DNA of 64,000 nt, taken from Arthrobacter sp. Hiyo4 (GTDB lineage: Bacteria; Actinomycetota; Actinomycetes; Actinomycetales; Micrococcaceae). The position numbers and the translations under genes were made by a program. The notes under the pieces are model-generated. The model searched no databases. It was given only the letters and a program-made list of their open reading frames with translations, and was not told the origin of the DNA. The stretch covers positions 1,798,001-1,862,000 of the forward strand of contig AP014718.1 in the NCBI GenBank assembly GCA_002370555.1, read 5' to 3'. Positions 41,451 to 51,087 of the stretch are shown here, piece after piece. Each line of letters opens with the position of its first letter. Positions within the stretch are counted from its first letter, which is position 1.

Positions 41451-42095
41451 ATGTCTTTCTTCACTGCGCTGGTCACCAGCAAAATCGCCGCCAGCGCTCT
41501 CGCCGCCAGCGCTCTCGCCGCCGGCACCTTAGCTGTTGGGGCACCGCTGCCGCCGCGTACACGGGAACCCTGCCCACACCGCTGCAGGAAAGCGCTCACA
41601 ACCTGCTCGGGGCCCGGCGCCCGCCGCTGTGGCCGTGCTGGCTGCCCAGACAACCGGCACGGCAACCGCCGAAGCAACAGCCACTGCTGAAGCAACGGAG
41701 ACGGCAGAGCCGACCGAGAGCGAAACACCTTCGGAGAGCCCGTCAGTGGCCCCGACCGCTGTGGACGCGACCGGGCCGGCAGCCTACGGGCTCTGCCAGT
41801 CCTTCACGAACGGCGGACTCGACGCTTCCTCGACCGCTTACAAGTCACTGACCGTGGCAGCCGATGGCGAAGCGAATATCGCCACCTACTGCGCCACAGT
41901 GGCTTCACCGGGTGATTCCGCAAGTCACCGCCCGGCCGAGACCGGAGCCGAAGCGGCTGCCGTGCACATCCCGGCAAACGCTGCCGCGCAGATCCCCGCC
42001 GCGCCGCAGCAGGCCCCCAGGCAGTCGTCCCGGCGGTCCCCCAGCAGGCTGAGAACGGCACCGCGCACAAGCCCGCCACCGCAGGCCGCCCGTAA
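41451..42095 (+). CDS. Ala-rich exported protein next to a sigma-factor gene
   Basis: About 215 residues after restoring three bases (near 41540, 41612 and 42021). The N-terminus MSFFTALVTSKIAASALAAS acts as a hydrophobic segment or signal anchor; then AAAYTGTLPTPLQESAHNLL, a Thr/Glu-rich spacer (TATAEATATAEATETAEPTE), the conserved-looking YGLCQSFTNGGLDASSTAYK and NIATYCATV, and a Pro/Ala-rich tail ending HKPATAGRP. Similar proteins accompany ECF sigma genes in actinobacteria, where PLQxxAHxLLGAP and AYGLC..F..GGL..SS.AY are recurring. Function unknown; perhaps part of a sigma/anti-sigma circuit. GGAGG lies five bases before the ATG. Confidence 0.7.
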
Positions 42096-42114
42096 CAGTT
42101 ACCTGTGCTGCTGC

Positions 42115-42150
42115 TGTCCGGAACATCACCTTGGGGGGATGTCCCGGACA
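42115..42150 (+). promoter_or_regulatory. Near-perfect 13-bp inverted repeat before the sigma gene
   Basis: TGTCCGGAACATC and GATGTCCCGGACA pair at 12 of 13 positions around a 10-base G-rich loop. It lies 20 bases after the Ala-rich gene and 87 bases before the sigma start. No T tract follows, so an operator or attenuating hairpin is as likely as a terminator. Confidence 0.55.
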
Positions 42151-42236
42151 GCGCATCCCCGGAAGACATGGATAGCTTTGACGTCACCGGATGGTCCTGC
42201 CTGATTCGGATAAAGTGGGCCGCTGGGGGTGGGTTT

Positions 42237-42785
42237 GTGAAGACAGAGATGACCGACGGAACGGATCTTGGACCGGCGACTCCGGGTTCGGTCTTCAATG
42301 ATGCCTACCGGGAGTACTCTCCCGGGGTGTGCGCCTATTTGGAAACACGCGGGGTGGATGATCCCGAGGCGGTCACCCATGACGTTTTCCTCGCCCTCTA
42401 TGCCCGGCTTGGGGACGTCCGCGGTGGACCGGCGGGGCTGCGGACCCTGATCTTCAGCATTGCCCATGCCCGGGCCGTGGATTCCCACCGCCGCCGGACC
42501 CGGACGCCGATCTCGATTGAATACGACCCCGCCGTGGATATTCGTCTTACGGACTCGGCTGAAGACCAGGTGCTCGACGCGCTGGCTCTCGGCCACACGC
42601 TCCTGGAAAACCTGCCCGAAGACTACCGGGAGGTTCTAGCCCTGCGTGTCATCGCTGAATTATCCATTGAGGCCACGGCCCGAATTATGAACAAAACGAC
42701 CGGGGCTATCAAGCAGCTCCAGCGCCGCGCGTTGGCCCGGTTGAGGGAAACCCAGCTGGAAATGAAAGGGCAAGGCACATCGTGA
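42237..42785 (+). CDS. ECF-type RNA polymerase sigma factor
   Basis: An intact 182-residue sigma-70 family protein. Region 2 spans VFNDAYREYSPGVCAYLETR to AHARAVDSHRRRTRT (the LIFSIAHARAVD stretch is region 2.4-like). Region 4 spans LLENLPEDYREVLALRVIAE and IEATARIMNKTTGAIKQLQR, the helix-turn-helix that reads the -35 box. GTG at 42237 (MKTEMTDGTD) has a GGGGGTGGG upstream; ATG at 42249 is possible. Its stop overlaps the start of the next gene as in sigma/anti-sigma pairs. Target genes probably include the downstream protease. Confidence 0.88.
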   Translation: MKTEMTDGTDLGPATPGSVFNDAYREYSPGVCAYLETRGVDDPEAVTHDVFLALYARLGDVRGGPAGLRTLIFSIAHARAVDSHRRRTRTPISIEYDPAVDIRLTDSAEDQVLDALALGHTLLENLPEDYREVLALRVIAELSIEATARIMNKTTGAIKQLQRRALARLRETQLEMKGQGTS

Positions 42786-43544
42786 CCACCAATGATTCCC
42801 GCAGCCCCGAAGCTCTCCACGACAAGGGCATCGTGGAGAGTCTTTTGGCCGAAGCCGGTATAAACGATCCGTCCGATGCCGGGCTGCTGACGCCGGCTCT
42901 GATGTCGATCCGCGGTCTTGCGCGTGGGCCGCACCCGGTGCCCTCGGGTGAACTCGCCGCCCTTCTCGCAGGCCTGAACGCCGGAACAACAGTCGGCCCG
43001 GGATCCGGCGCCGTCTCAAGTCTGGAAGCTCACCGCACGAAACGGCGCACACGCCTGGTCATCGCCGCCGCTGCGCTGTCCTTTTCACTGGGAGCCGGGG
43101 CAGCCGCTGCCGTGGCAAGCCCGGACTTCCGCGATGCCATGCACAGCACCGTCAGCACGCTCGTCCAGACTCTGGCTTCGTCCGGAAGCGCAGACCGTCC
43201 CGGTACCCCGTGCCGGACTCCACCCCGACTCCGATGTCTCCGTCCCCGCGACACCCGCAACAGCCTCCGCGAAGCAGGGAGTGACCGGGCAAGCTACACC
43301 GCCGGTTTCGCTCCCGACCTCCGCTGGGCCGCAAACGGGCGAAAACGTGCAACACCGTGAAACCGATCCGGGCCTCATTACCCATCCGGTCATCGGTAAT
43401 CCCGCACGACCCGCACCCGAAACACCTCTGCCTGCGGCCCCGGCCCAACCCGCGGAATCGCCCGCTACCAGCGCACCTGCCCCTCAGAGGCGGCCCCTCC
43501 CCGAGCCGCCCCCGGCCGCTTCCGCCGCCGGCAACCACAAATAA
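42782..43544 (+). CDS. One-TM, Pro-rich putative anti-sigma protein
   Basis: About 254 residues after restoring two bases near 43200-43225. The cytoplasmic N-terminal part of about 90 residues (HDKGIVESLLAEAGINDPSD, LARGPHPVPSGELAALLAGL) is followed by a basic patch (AHRTKRRTR), one TM helix (LVIAAAALSFSLGAGAAAAV) and a long Pro/Ala/Thr tail outside the cell ending PAASAAGNHK. Layout and a four-base overlap with the sigma gene suggest an anti-sigma factor; no zinc-binding HxxxCxxC motif is present, so it is not a ZAS-type. Followed 11 bases later by the protease gene. Confidence 0.7.
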
Positions 43545-43555
43545 GGGCAAAGATC

Positions 43556-45919
43556 ATGCATTTTCTTCATCGCCTGGCAGCGGTAACCGCCGCGCTTTTG
43601 CTCCTACCCCTGAGCGCAGCGGAAGCCTCGCCGCCCCCGTCACGCTCTGCAGAGACCACCATCCTTGGCCGCGACGGCGGACGGGCATCCATGGCTCCTG
43701 ATCCCACAGTTGGTGAGGCTCGCTACATCGTGCGTTACGACAGGACAGCCAACGCGGCCCGGCAGGCAGCTTCGTTGCAGGCGCGGGCATACACGTGGGC
43801 CGTACTTTCTCGCACGCGTTCAAGGGCGCCGTGGTCGTAGCGACGCCTGAGAAGGCGGCCGAACTTTTAAAAACTCCTGGGGTAGCCGGGGTTGAACGGG
43901 ACAACCTCGTAGAACTCGAAGCCACCCAGGCCGGGGCACCGTGGGGCCTGGATCGCACTGACCAGCGTACCCTGCCGCTCTCAGGCACCTATTCCCCACC
44001 CTCGGGCGGGAGTGGTGTTCGGGTCTACGTGATTGACACCGGGATTCTGGCCAGGCACCAGGACTTCGGAGGGCGCGTGCAGGCAGGCTTTAACGCTGTT
44101 GGTGTGGGATCAAACGGTATCGATGACGGCCAGGACACATCGGACTGCAATGGCCACGGCACGCATGTCGCCGGCATCGCAGCAGGCAACACCTATGGCA
44201 TCGCCAAATCGGCAACCCTTGTCCCGGTTCGGGCGCTGGCCTGCGACGGCACCGGCTGGTACTCGGACGTCATCGCCGGCCTGGACTGGATAGTGAAGCA
44301 GAACCCGCCCGGACAGCCGGCCGTGGCCAACCTGAGTATCGGAGGCCCTCCGGACAGCGGCCTGGATGCTGCCGTGCAGGGGGCCATCGACAACGGCATT
44401 ACTGTGACCGTGGCCGCCGGCAATGCAAGCACAGACGCGTGCACCAGGTCCCCGGCCCGCGTGCCCGCCGCACTGACCGTGGCCGCAAGCGATATGTCGG
44501 ACCGACAAGCTTTCTTCTCCAACTTCGGGGCCTGCGTGGATCTTTACGGCCCAGGCGTTCAGATCACCTCGGACTGGAATACCTCAGCCGCTGCGACAGC
44601 CGTCCTTAACGGCACGTCGATGGCTGCCCCACACGCTGCAGGCGCGGCAGCCATGCTGCTCTCCCAGCACCCTGACTGGAGTCCGGCCCAGGTCTCCAGA
44701 ACCATGGCGTCCTCCGCGACCACAGGAATAATTACGAGCCCGGGAGCAGGAACACCCAACCGACTCCTGTACGCGGGACCCGCCGATACCGACCGATCTG
44801 TGGTGGCGGCGGGCGGCTTCGTCCCACGGAGTCCCTACCGGGCACTAGACACCCGCAACGGCACCGGAGGCATCAACGGACCCATCGGCCCTGGCCAGAC
44901 GATCAACGTAAAGCTCACGGGGCGTGGCGGCATACCGGCCACCGGAGTATCAGCCGTTACCCTGAACATCACGGTCACGAACCCCACCGCCGAAGGGTTC
45001 GTTAGTGCCTACGCCGGCGGCTCTGCCCAACCAGGGACCTCTAACTTGAACTTCGTTCCCGGCCAGACAGTGCCCAATTCCGCCATCACCCCCGTAGGCG
45101 CCGACGGCACCGTCAACTTCACGAACAACTCCCCCGGCACTACCCATCTCATCGCCGACCTCGCCGGGTACTACATCGCTGGCACCCCGACCGTTGCGGG
45201 AGCCTTCGCCCCCGTGGCCCCGACCCGGCTTCTTGATACCCGCACCACCGCCCCGACCGGGGACTTTTCGTCCGTGTCCTTTCAGGCCGCCGGAGTCTCA
45301 GGGTCCCGGCGAACGTCTCGGCCGTGGTCTTCAACCTCACCGTGACACAGCCCCAGTCCTACGGACACATCATCGCCCACGCCTCCGGAACCACAGCACC
45401 GAACACCTCTAACGAGAACTTCGTCCCCGGCCAGACGATACCGAACTCCGTCACCGTTCCGGTCGGCGCCGACGGCAAAATCACCCTCCAGAACAACTCC
45501 CCGGCACTACCCATCTCATCGCCGACCTCGCCGGGTACTACATCGCTGGCACCCCGACCGTTGCGGGAGCCTTCGCCCCCGTTGCCCCGACCCGGCTTCT
45601 TGATACCCGCACCACCGCCCCGACCGGGGACTTTTCGTCCGTGTCCTTTCAGGCCGCCGGAGTCTCAGGGGTCCCGGCGAACGTCTCGGCCGTGGTCTTC
45701 AACCTCACCGTGACACAGCCCCAGTCCTACGGACACATCATCGCCCACGCCTCCGGAACCACAGCACCGAACACCTCTAACGAGAACTTCGTCCCCGGCC
45801 AGACGATACCGAACTCCGTCACCGTTCCGGTCGGCGCCGACGGCAAAATCACCCTCCAGAACAACTCCCCCGGCACCACCCATCTCATCGCCGACCTCGC
45901 CGGGTACTTTCTGCCGTAA
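43556..45919 (+). CDS. Secreted subtilisin-like serine protease with tandem C-terminal domains
   Basis: About 788 residues. Signal peptide MHFLHRLAAVTAALLLLPLS to about residue 26; inhibitor-I9 propeptide (ARYIVRYDRTANAARQAASL to PGVAGVERDN); S8 domain with Asp in VYVIDTGILARH, His in DCNGHGTHVAGIAAG, oxyanion Asn in VTVAAGNAS and Ser in LNGTSMAAPHAAGAAAML. Three C-terminal beta-rich domains of about 120 residues follow, each with a TRLLDTR-type start, VTVPVGADG-type core and HLIADLAGYY end; the second and third are almost identical. Bases are missing near 43787, 45303 and 45503. The last two fall in runs that are one base longer in the sister repeat. Confidence 0.88.
45181..45908 (+). repeat. 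Tandem direct repeat, unit about 367 bp (369 when repaired), in the protease gene
   Basis: The block from GGCACCCCGACCGTTGCGGG at 45181 recurs from 45548 almost base for base. Differences seen are one substitution (GTGGCC/GTTGCC), one missing G (CAGGGTCCC against CAGGGGTCCC), one missing C (CTCCCCGGC against CTCCCCCGGC), one T/C change and the final residues. Each unit encodes one C-terminal domain of the subtilisin. A more diverged third unit precedes it at about 44815-45180. Confidence 0.92.
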
Positions 45920-46332
45920 CCACCCCCGGACACGGTCTGGCGAGTCCTAGCGGTCGATGCAACACCCCTGAAACCGGGAGTTACATCACCCTTGGAAACA
46001 ACCTTGATAAATACTTCTTCCCTCACGGAAAAATCACCCCAGGAGGAGAAGCCTGTTCCGTCCGGCGCACCACCACGAAAGCGTGGCTATCGGAGCTACT
46101 CCGCGTCCGATCGATCTGAATCCACCTGTTATGCGATATGCGAAGAAGTCGGCGCCAGTCAAGCCGCTCACCACACCAGACGCCAGAAACTTCACATAAC
46201 CGATGACTTCACATCAGACGAAAGACCCAAATCCAGGCCCTGTCCCGGTCCCAGCCGGCATTTCCGATTTCCGATGATGCCGGGCAAGCATCTGGACCAG
46301 GCCGCTGCCGTCGCCGGGTTAGGCTCGAAGCC
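45920..46332. other. Stretch without a convincing gene
   Basis: An open frame of 114 codons begins near 45992 but its translation shows no family pattern, mixes basic and Ser-rich stretches and has no clear binding site. The DNA is less GC-biased at third positions than the neighbours. It may be decayed sequence at the edge of the accessory island. No terminator hairpin was seen right after the protease stop. Confidence 0.5.
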
Positions 46333-46728
46333 ATGACCTGGACTCAGCAGCAATCAGTAACCAATGGCAGGCGCGCCATAACCGTCGCGGCACTTGCCGA
46401 TGCAGTCCTCATCCTCGTTTTCGCGGCGATCGGCAGGGATGCCCACGAGCGCGGCGACATCGTTACCGGCGTGTTCCTCACCGCCTGGCCGTTCCTGGCC
46501 GGCGCCGCTATCGCCTGGCTTGCGGGGCGGGCGTGGCGGCGTCCGCTCTCAGTGGCAGCCGGCGTCGTGATCTGGCTTGGTGCCGTTGCCGGCGGCATGA
46601 TTCTAAGGGCCGTGACGGGACAGAGTGTGGTGGTGGCCTTCGTGGTTGTTGCGCTCGTGAGCCTGGGGCTTTTCCTAGTGGGCTACCGCGCACTTCTTGC
46701 GCTAGTACGCAGGCTCAGAAAGAGGTAA
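46333..46728 (+). CDS. DUF3054 family membrane protein
   Basis: An intact 131-residue protein with four TM helices (ALADAVLILVFAAIGRDAHE, GVFLTAWPFLAGAAIAWLAG, SVAAGVVIWLGAVAGGMILR, VVAFVVVALVSLGLFLVGYR). The Asp in the first helix followed by FAAIGRDAHERG, and WPFLAG, match the actinobacterial and archaeal DUF3054 family. Function unknown. It marks the return to conserved core sequence after the accessory region. Confidence 0.87.
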   Translation: MTWTQQQSVTNGRRAITVAALADAVLILVFAAIGRDAHERGDIVTGVFLTAWPFLAGAAIAWLAGRAWRRPLSVAAGVVIWLGAVAGGMILRAVTGQSVVVAFVVVALVSLGLFLVGYRALLALVRRLRKR

Positions 46729-46849
46729 TGTCGCCCGCCGGCCACTCGGCCGGTCCACATCTGTCGGACACGGCACATGTAATAGGCTGGCATCACCACA
46801 GAGTCTTGCCGGGCACAGCTACGGCCAACAGATCCGGAAGGATTGAACA

Positions 46850-47131
46850 GTGATCACCGCATTCGTTCTGATCAAGACCGACGCCGCGCGCATCCCGGAA
46901 ACCGCCGAGGAAATTTCCGCGATCCCAGGTATCAGCGAAGTCTATTCCGTAACAGGCGAATGGGACCTCATCGCCGTTGCCCGCGTCACCCGGCACGAGG
47001 ACCTGGCTGACGTCATTGCCGACAAGCTGTCAAAGGTGCCCGCGGTGGTTCACACCACTACACACATTGCCTTCCGTGCCTACTCACAACACGATCTCGA
47101 CGCGGCATTCGCGCTCGGCTTCGAACAGTAG
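46850..47131 (+). CDS. Stand-alone Lrp/AsnC ligand-binding (RAM) domain protein
   Basis: An intact 93-residue protein consisting only of the effector-binding alpha/beta sandwich of Lrp/AsnC regulators: MITAFVLIKTDAARIPETAE, ISEVYSVTGEWDLIAVARVT and HTTTHIAFRAYS. It lacks the DNA-binding helix-turn-helix, so it cannot be a classical regulator. GTG at 46850. In actinobacteria this small gene often lies beside trpD and the ctaE-qcrCAB genes, as it does here. It may bind an amino acid and modulate a partner protein, which is inference. Confidence 0.88.
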   Translation: MITAFVLIKTDAARIPETAEEISAIPGISEVYSVTGEWDLIAVARVTRHEDLADVIADKLSKVPAVVHTTTHIAFRAYSQHDLDAAFALGFEQ

Positions 47132-47150
47132 GACCACTTTCCCTGAAACA

Positions 47151-47188
47151 GACGCGGGCCCGGCCTTACTACCGGGCCCGCGTCTTTT
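47151..47188. terminator. Terminator between the AsnC-type gene and trpD
   Basis: A perfect 13-bp stem (GACGCGGGCCCGG / CCGGGCCCGCGTC) with an eight-base loop and a TTTT tail on the plus strand. It lies between two converging genes and may work for both. Confidence 0.85.
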
Positions 47189-47200
47189 CGTGTGAACGGG

Positions 47201-48259
47201 TCAATGCCGCGTCAGCGAAACCCACTTATCGAGGACCGCAGCGGCAGCACCGCTATCAATCGACTCCGCGGCCCGGGCAAGCGCCGCACGCATGCGCTCC
47301 AGGAACGGGCCCTCGGACGATTCATCAAAGGCCACCAGTCCAGCGGCTGCGTTCAGCAGCACGGCATCCCGTGCTGCGCCGGTCTTGCCGGCCAGGACAT
47401 CACGTACGACGGCGGCGTTCACCTGCGCGTCCCCGCCACGGAGTTCCTCCACAGTCGCGGGACGGATGCCCAGCCGGGCCGGTTCGAAATGCAGTTCAGC
47501 GACCGCGCCGTCACGGATTTCCCAGACGGTGGACGGGCCCGTTGTGGTCAGTTCGTCCAGTCCGTCGTTGCCACGGAAGACCAGGCCGCGGCTGCCCCGC
47601 TTCGCCAGGACTCCTGCAACCAGCGGTGCCATCCGGGCATTCGCCACTCCCACGGCTGAGGCCTGGACAAGGGCCGGGTTGGTCAGGGGTCCCAGGAAAT
47701 TAAAGGCGGTGGGAATGGCGAGCTCCCGGCGGGGCACAGCGGTGTGACGGAAAGACGGGTGGAAAACCTGCGCGAAGCAGAAAGTGATGCCAGCCTCCCC
47801 CGCGTTGCGTGCCACCTGGGCCACTGGGAGGTCGAGCCTGACCCCCAGCGCTTCAAGCACGTCAGCCGAGCCGGAGGACGAAGACGCTGCACGGTTGCCG
47901 TGCTTGACGACCTTCGCTCCGGCGCCCGCAGCAACGAGGGCGGACATGGTCGAAATGTTGACGGTGTTGAGCTGGTCCCCGCCGGTACCAACGATGTCCA
48001 GCTTCTGACCGGGGATATCGATGGGTGTTGCATGGCGCAGCATCGCGTCCACCAGGCCCGAGATTTCGTCCACGGTTTCGCCCTTGGCGCTGAGGGCAAC
48101 CAGGAATCCGGCGATCTGCGCGGGGGTAGCCTCCCCGGACATGATTCTGTCCATAGCCCACGCGGTATTGTCCGCAGTGAGATCAGTACCGTTGATAAGA
48201 GCCGAGATGAGCCGCGGCCAGGTGTTGCTGTCCGCCGGGGCGGTTGCCTGAGAAGTCAC
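47201..48259 (-). CDS. trpD: Anthranilate phosphoribosyltransferase
   Basis: An intact 352-residue protein for the second step of tryptophan synthesis, transferring phosphoribose from PRPP to anthranilate. The glycine-rich PRPP site reads [20 protein letters not shown], followed by [20 protein letters not shown] (anthranilate and Mg site) and [11 protein letters not shown]. Not in a trp operon: it is divergent from ctaE, separated by 147 bases that contain inverted repeats. This location of trpD beside respiratory genes is common in actinobacteria. Confidence 0.95.
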   Translation of the reverse strand: MTSQATAPADSNTWPRLISALINGTDLTADNTAWAMDRIMSGEATPAQIAGFLVALSAKGETVDEISGLVDAMLRHATPIDIPGQKLDIVGTGGDQLNTVNISTMSALVAAGAGAKVVKHGNRAASSSSGSADVLEALGVRLDLPVAQVARNAGEAGITFCFAQVFHPSFRHTAVPRRELAIPTAFNFLGPLTNPALVQASAVGVANARMAPLVAGVLAKRGSRGLVFRGNDGLDELTTTGPSTVWEIRDGAVAELHFEPARLGIRPATVEELRGGDAQVNAAVVRDVLAGKTGAARDAVLLNAAAGLVAFDESSEGPFLERMRAALARAAESIDSGAAAAVLDKWVSLTRH

Positions 48260-48342
48260 CTCCTGATGCTATCGAGCCGCCTCGGACCTGACCAATGTGA
48301 ACGTCGCCGGGAACTTTTCACAGTGATTTCGCGTCTTTGTAG

Positions 48343-48405
48343 AAAAAGTCCCCCGAAAAGGCGGTTCGCGTTGGGAACTACGGACTTTTATAGACATAAT
48401 GTCTA
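48343..48405 (+). promoter_or_regulatory. Inverted repeats in the trpD/ctaE intergenic region
   Basis: A perfect 15-base palindrome, TAGACATAATGTCTA at 48391-48405, lies one base before the ctaE GTG. It overlaps a good -10-like CATAAT. Upstream, AAAAAGTCC (48343-48351) and GGACTTTTA (48382-48390) form a second inverted repeat. Position suggests operator sites or a promoter for ctaE, and because of divergence possibly also for trpD. Confidence 0.5.
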
Positions 48406-48406
48406 T

Positions 48407-49044
48407 GTGACATCTGCGACCCATGCCCCCAGTACCCCGGCGCACCCCACGCTGAACCGCCCCAATATGGTTTCTGTCGGAACCGTAGTCTGGCTGTCCA
48501 GTGAGTTGATGTTCTTCGCCGGTCTCTTCGCCATGTACTTCACGCTGCGCTCCACGAGCGGACAGATGTGGGCGGAAGAGACAGCCAAGCTCAACTTCCC
48601 CTTTGCGCTCGTCAACACGATCGTCCTCGTGGCCAGTTCTTTTACTTGCCAGATGGGCGTCTTCGCCGCCGAACGGCTGCAGCCCGCAAAACAGGCGGCC
48701 CGTTCCAGTTCTCACGCTGGGGCATGAACGAATGGTTCACGCTGACCTTCATCATGGGTGCGTTCTTCGTCGCCGGCCAGGCAACTGAATACGCAATGCT
48801 TGTTTCAGAGCACGTTTCGCTCTCATCCAACGCCTACGGCTCAGCGTTCTACATGACCACCGGCTTCCACGGCCTGCACGTCATCGGCGGCCTCATAGCT
48901 TTCCTCTTCATCATCGGGCGCTCGTTCGCAGCAAAGAAGTTCGGCCACTTCGAAGCAACCTCCGCGATCGTCACGTCTTACTACTGGCACTTTGTGGACG
49001 TTGTCTGGATCGGCCTCTTCCTGGTCATCTACGTACTGAAGTAG
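48407..49044 (+). CDS. ctaE: Cytochrome c oxidase subunit III
   Basis: About 212 residues, five TM helices as usual in actinobacteria. Blocks: [89 protein letters not shown] and the C-terminal [20 protein letters not shown]. It stabilises the proton-uptake route of the aa3 oxidase. GTG at 48407. One A is missing near 48692 (GCAAAACAGG should be GCAAAAACAGG). It begins the ctaE-qcrC-qcrA-qcrB operon. Confidence 0.94.
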
Positions 49045-49131
49045 TCAAGCTTTGATTCCTTTTCTACAAGAGGCAGAATTTCAAGAAGCGGCTCACGGAG
49101 CCGACGCACGATCGAATAAAGGAACCACCAC

Positions 49132-49918
49132 GTGAAGGCTCTCTCGCAAAAGCGGCGTCACCCACTCGCAGTAATCGCGCTGCTACTGATGGGACTCCTC
49201 GTCACTGGTGGGCTGTACGCCGTGGCCACCACCGTCAACGAGGCCAAGGCATCCACCACCAGCTTCAGCGCCAATGACACCGCCGAGGGCGAAAAGCTCT
49301 TTGAAGCTAACTGCGCTACCTGCCACGGCATGGGTGCGAGCGGCAGCCAGGATGGGCCCTCGCTGGTTGGCGTCGGTGCCGCATCCGTTGATTTCCAGGT
49401 CGGTACCGGCCGGATGCCCATGCAGATGAACGGTCCCAGGCGTACAAAAAGCCGGCCCAGTTCAACGAGGCCCAGACCCACCAGCTTTCAGCCTACGTAG
49501 CTTCCCTGGGAGCCGGCCCGGCAATTCCTGAAGAACACCTGCTTGATGAGCAGGGTGACGCCGCAAAGGGTGGCGAGCTCTTCCGTGTGAACTGCGCGAT
49601 GTGCCACAACGCAGCAGCCGCCGGCGGTGCACTCACCCGCGGCAAGTTCGCTCCCGCCCTTGCCGATGTATCCGGCAAGCACATCTACGAAGCCATGGTC
49701 ACCGGGCCGCAGAACATGCCGGTCTTCAGTGACGCCAACGTCACCCCGAGGGCAAGCGCGACATCGTCACGTTCCTGAAGCAGATCGAGGCCAACGGCTC
49801 CCCCGGTGGCGCTGACCTCGGCGCCCTGGGCCCGGTCGCTGAAGGACTCTTCGTCTGGGTTGCAGGCCTGGGTGTCATTATCGCGTTCACCATCTGGCTT
49901 ACTTCCCGTACGTCTTAG
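49132..49918 (+). CDS. qcrC: Dihaem cytochrome c subunit of the bc1 complex
   Basis: About 262 residues. N-terminal TM/signal anchor (HPLAVIALLLMGLLVTGGLY), two cytochrome c domains with haem sites CATCH (near residue 61) and CAMCH (near 158), and a C-terminal TM (GLFVWVAGLGVIIAFTIWLT). In actinobacteria this dihaem subunit passes electrons directly to oxidase, replacing soluble cytochrome c. GTG at 49132. Bases are missing near 49436 and 49749. Second gene in the operon after ctaE. Confidence 0.93.
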
Positions 49919-50017
49919 GCACAACGGGAAAACTAAGAACTTCTGCTGCCCAGTCAGCAGTTTGAATTTGAAAACTAACCCGGCAGACGCCGGGACGAGA
50001 GAAGGATGAGGCGAATT

Positions 50018-51087
50018 ATGGGCAACCATAGTGACGGCAGTCCGAACCACTCGGGCACCGTAGCTACGGCTGGTCAGAATGAGGTGGAGAAGTTCCAGGA
50101 TCCTGGAATTCCCCCGCACCGTTTGCGCCTGGCCGACACGGACCCGAAGGCCGCAAAGCGTGCAGAACGGCAGGTCGCCGTACTTTTCGGCGCGTCAGTT
50201 GTCGGCACCCTGATCTTCCTGGTGGCGTACTTCGCCATCGACTTGGGCGAGGGCACAAGCATCGCCACCATCCGGCTGCAGAACGCCCTGCTGGGCCTGG
50301 GCACCGCGTTTGCGATGCTCGGAATCGGCACGGGTATTGTGCACTGGGCCAAAGCCCTGATGCCGGACCATGAAGTCTCCGAAGAACGCCATCCCATCCG
50401 CACCGAAGAAGACCGCCTGGCGGCAGTCCGGATCGTGGATGACATCGTGGAAGAGACCGGCATCAAGCGCCGCCCGCTCATCCGCAACACGCTGCTCGGT
50501 GCTGTGCCCTGGCCCCGCTTCCCGCAATTGCGGTTTTCGGTGACCTCGGCCCCCGCCCCGACCGGGCGCTGTCCCACACAATGTGGGCACCGCAGGAAGG
50601 CAAGCTCAAGCGCCTCACCCGCGACCCCGACGGCACACCTATTAAGGCCTCTGACGTCACCATAGGCTCGGCTTTCCACGTGATTCCCGAGGGCCTGAAC
50701 GAACTCCATGAAGGCAAGCTCAACGAAAAGGCCAAGGCAGTTGTCCTGCTCATGCGCCTTGATCCGGCCTCGCTGAACCCCTCAGAGGGCCGCGAAGACT
50801 GGAGCTACAACGGAATCGTTGCCTACTCCAAGATCTGCACTCACGTCGGTTGCCCCGTTGCTCTGTACGAGCAGCAGACGCACCACCTGCTGTGCCCGTG
50901 CCACCAGTCCACCTTTGACCTCACGAACGAGTGCAAAGTAATCTTTGGCCCCGCCAGCCGGCCCCTCCCCCAGCTGCCGATTGCAGTGGACGCCGAGGGC
51001 TACCTGGTCGCAACCAGCGACTTCAATGAACCTGTAGGACCGAGTTACTGGGAGCGTGATGAGCATGAGCGCAGCATCAAGAGCTGA
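50018..51087 (+). CDS. qcrA: Rieske iron-sulfur subunit of the bc1 complex
   Basis: About 356 residues. Three N-terminal TM helices ([40 protein letters not shown]; the third around [13 protein letters not shown]) precede the Rieske domain with cluster ligands CTHVGCPV and [10 protein letters not shown]. It carries electrons from menaquinol to the cytochrome c subunit. ATG at 50018 is chosen; the ATG at 50006 is too close to its purine-rich site. A base is missing near 50500, just before the third helix. Its end overlaps the qcrB start. Confidence 0.94.

Noticed and set aside
45992..46336. A 114-codon open frame after the protease gene
   Set aside because: No binding site, no recognisable pattern and weak codon bias; recorded instead as a stretch without a convincing gene.
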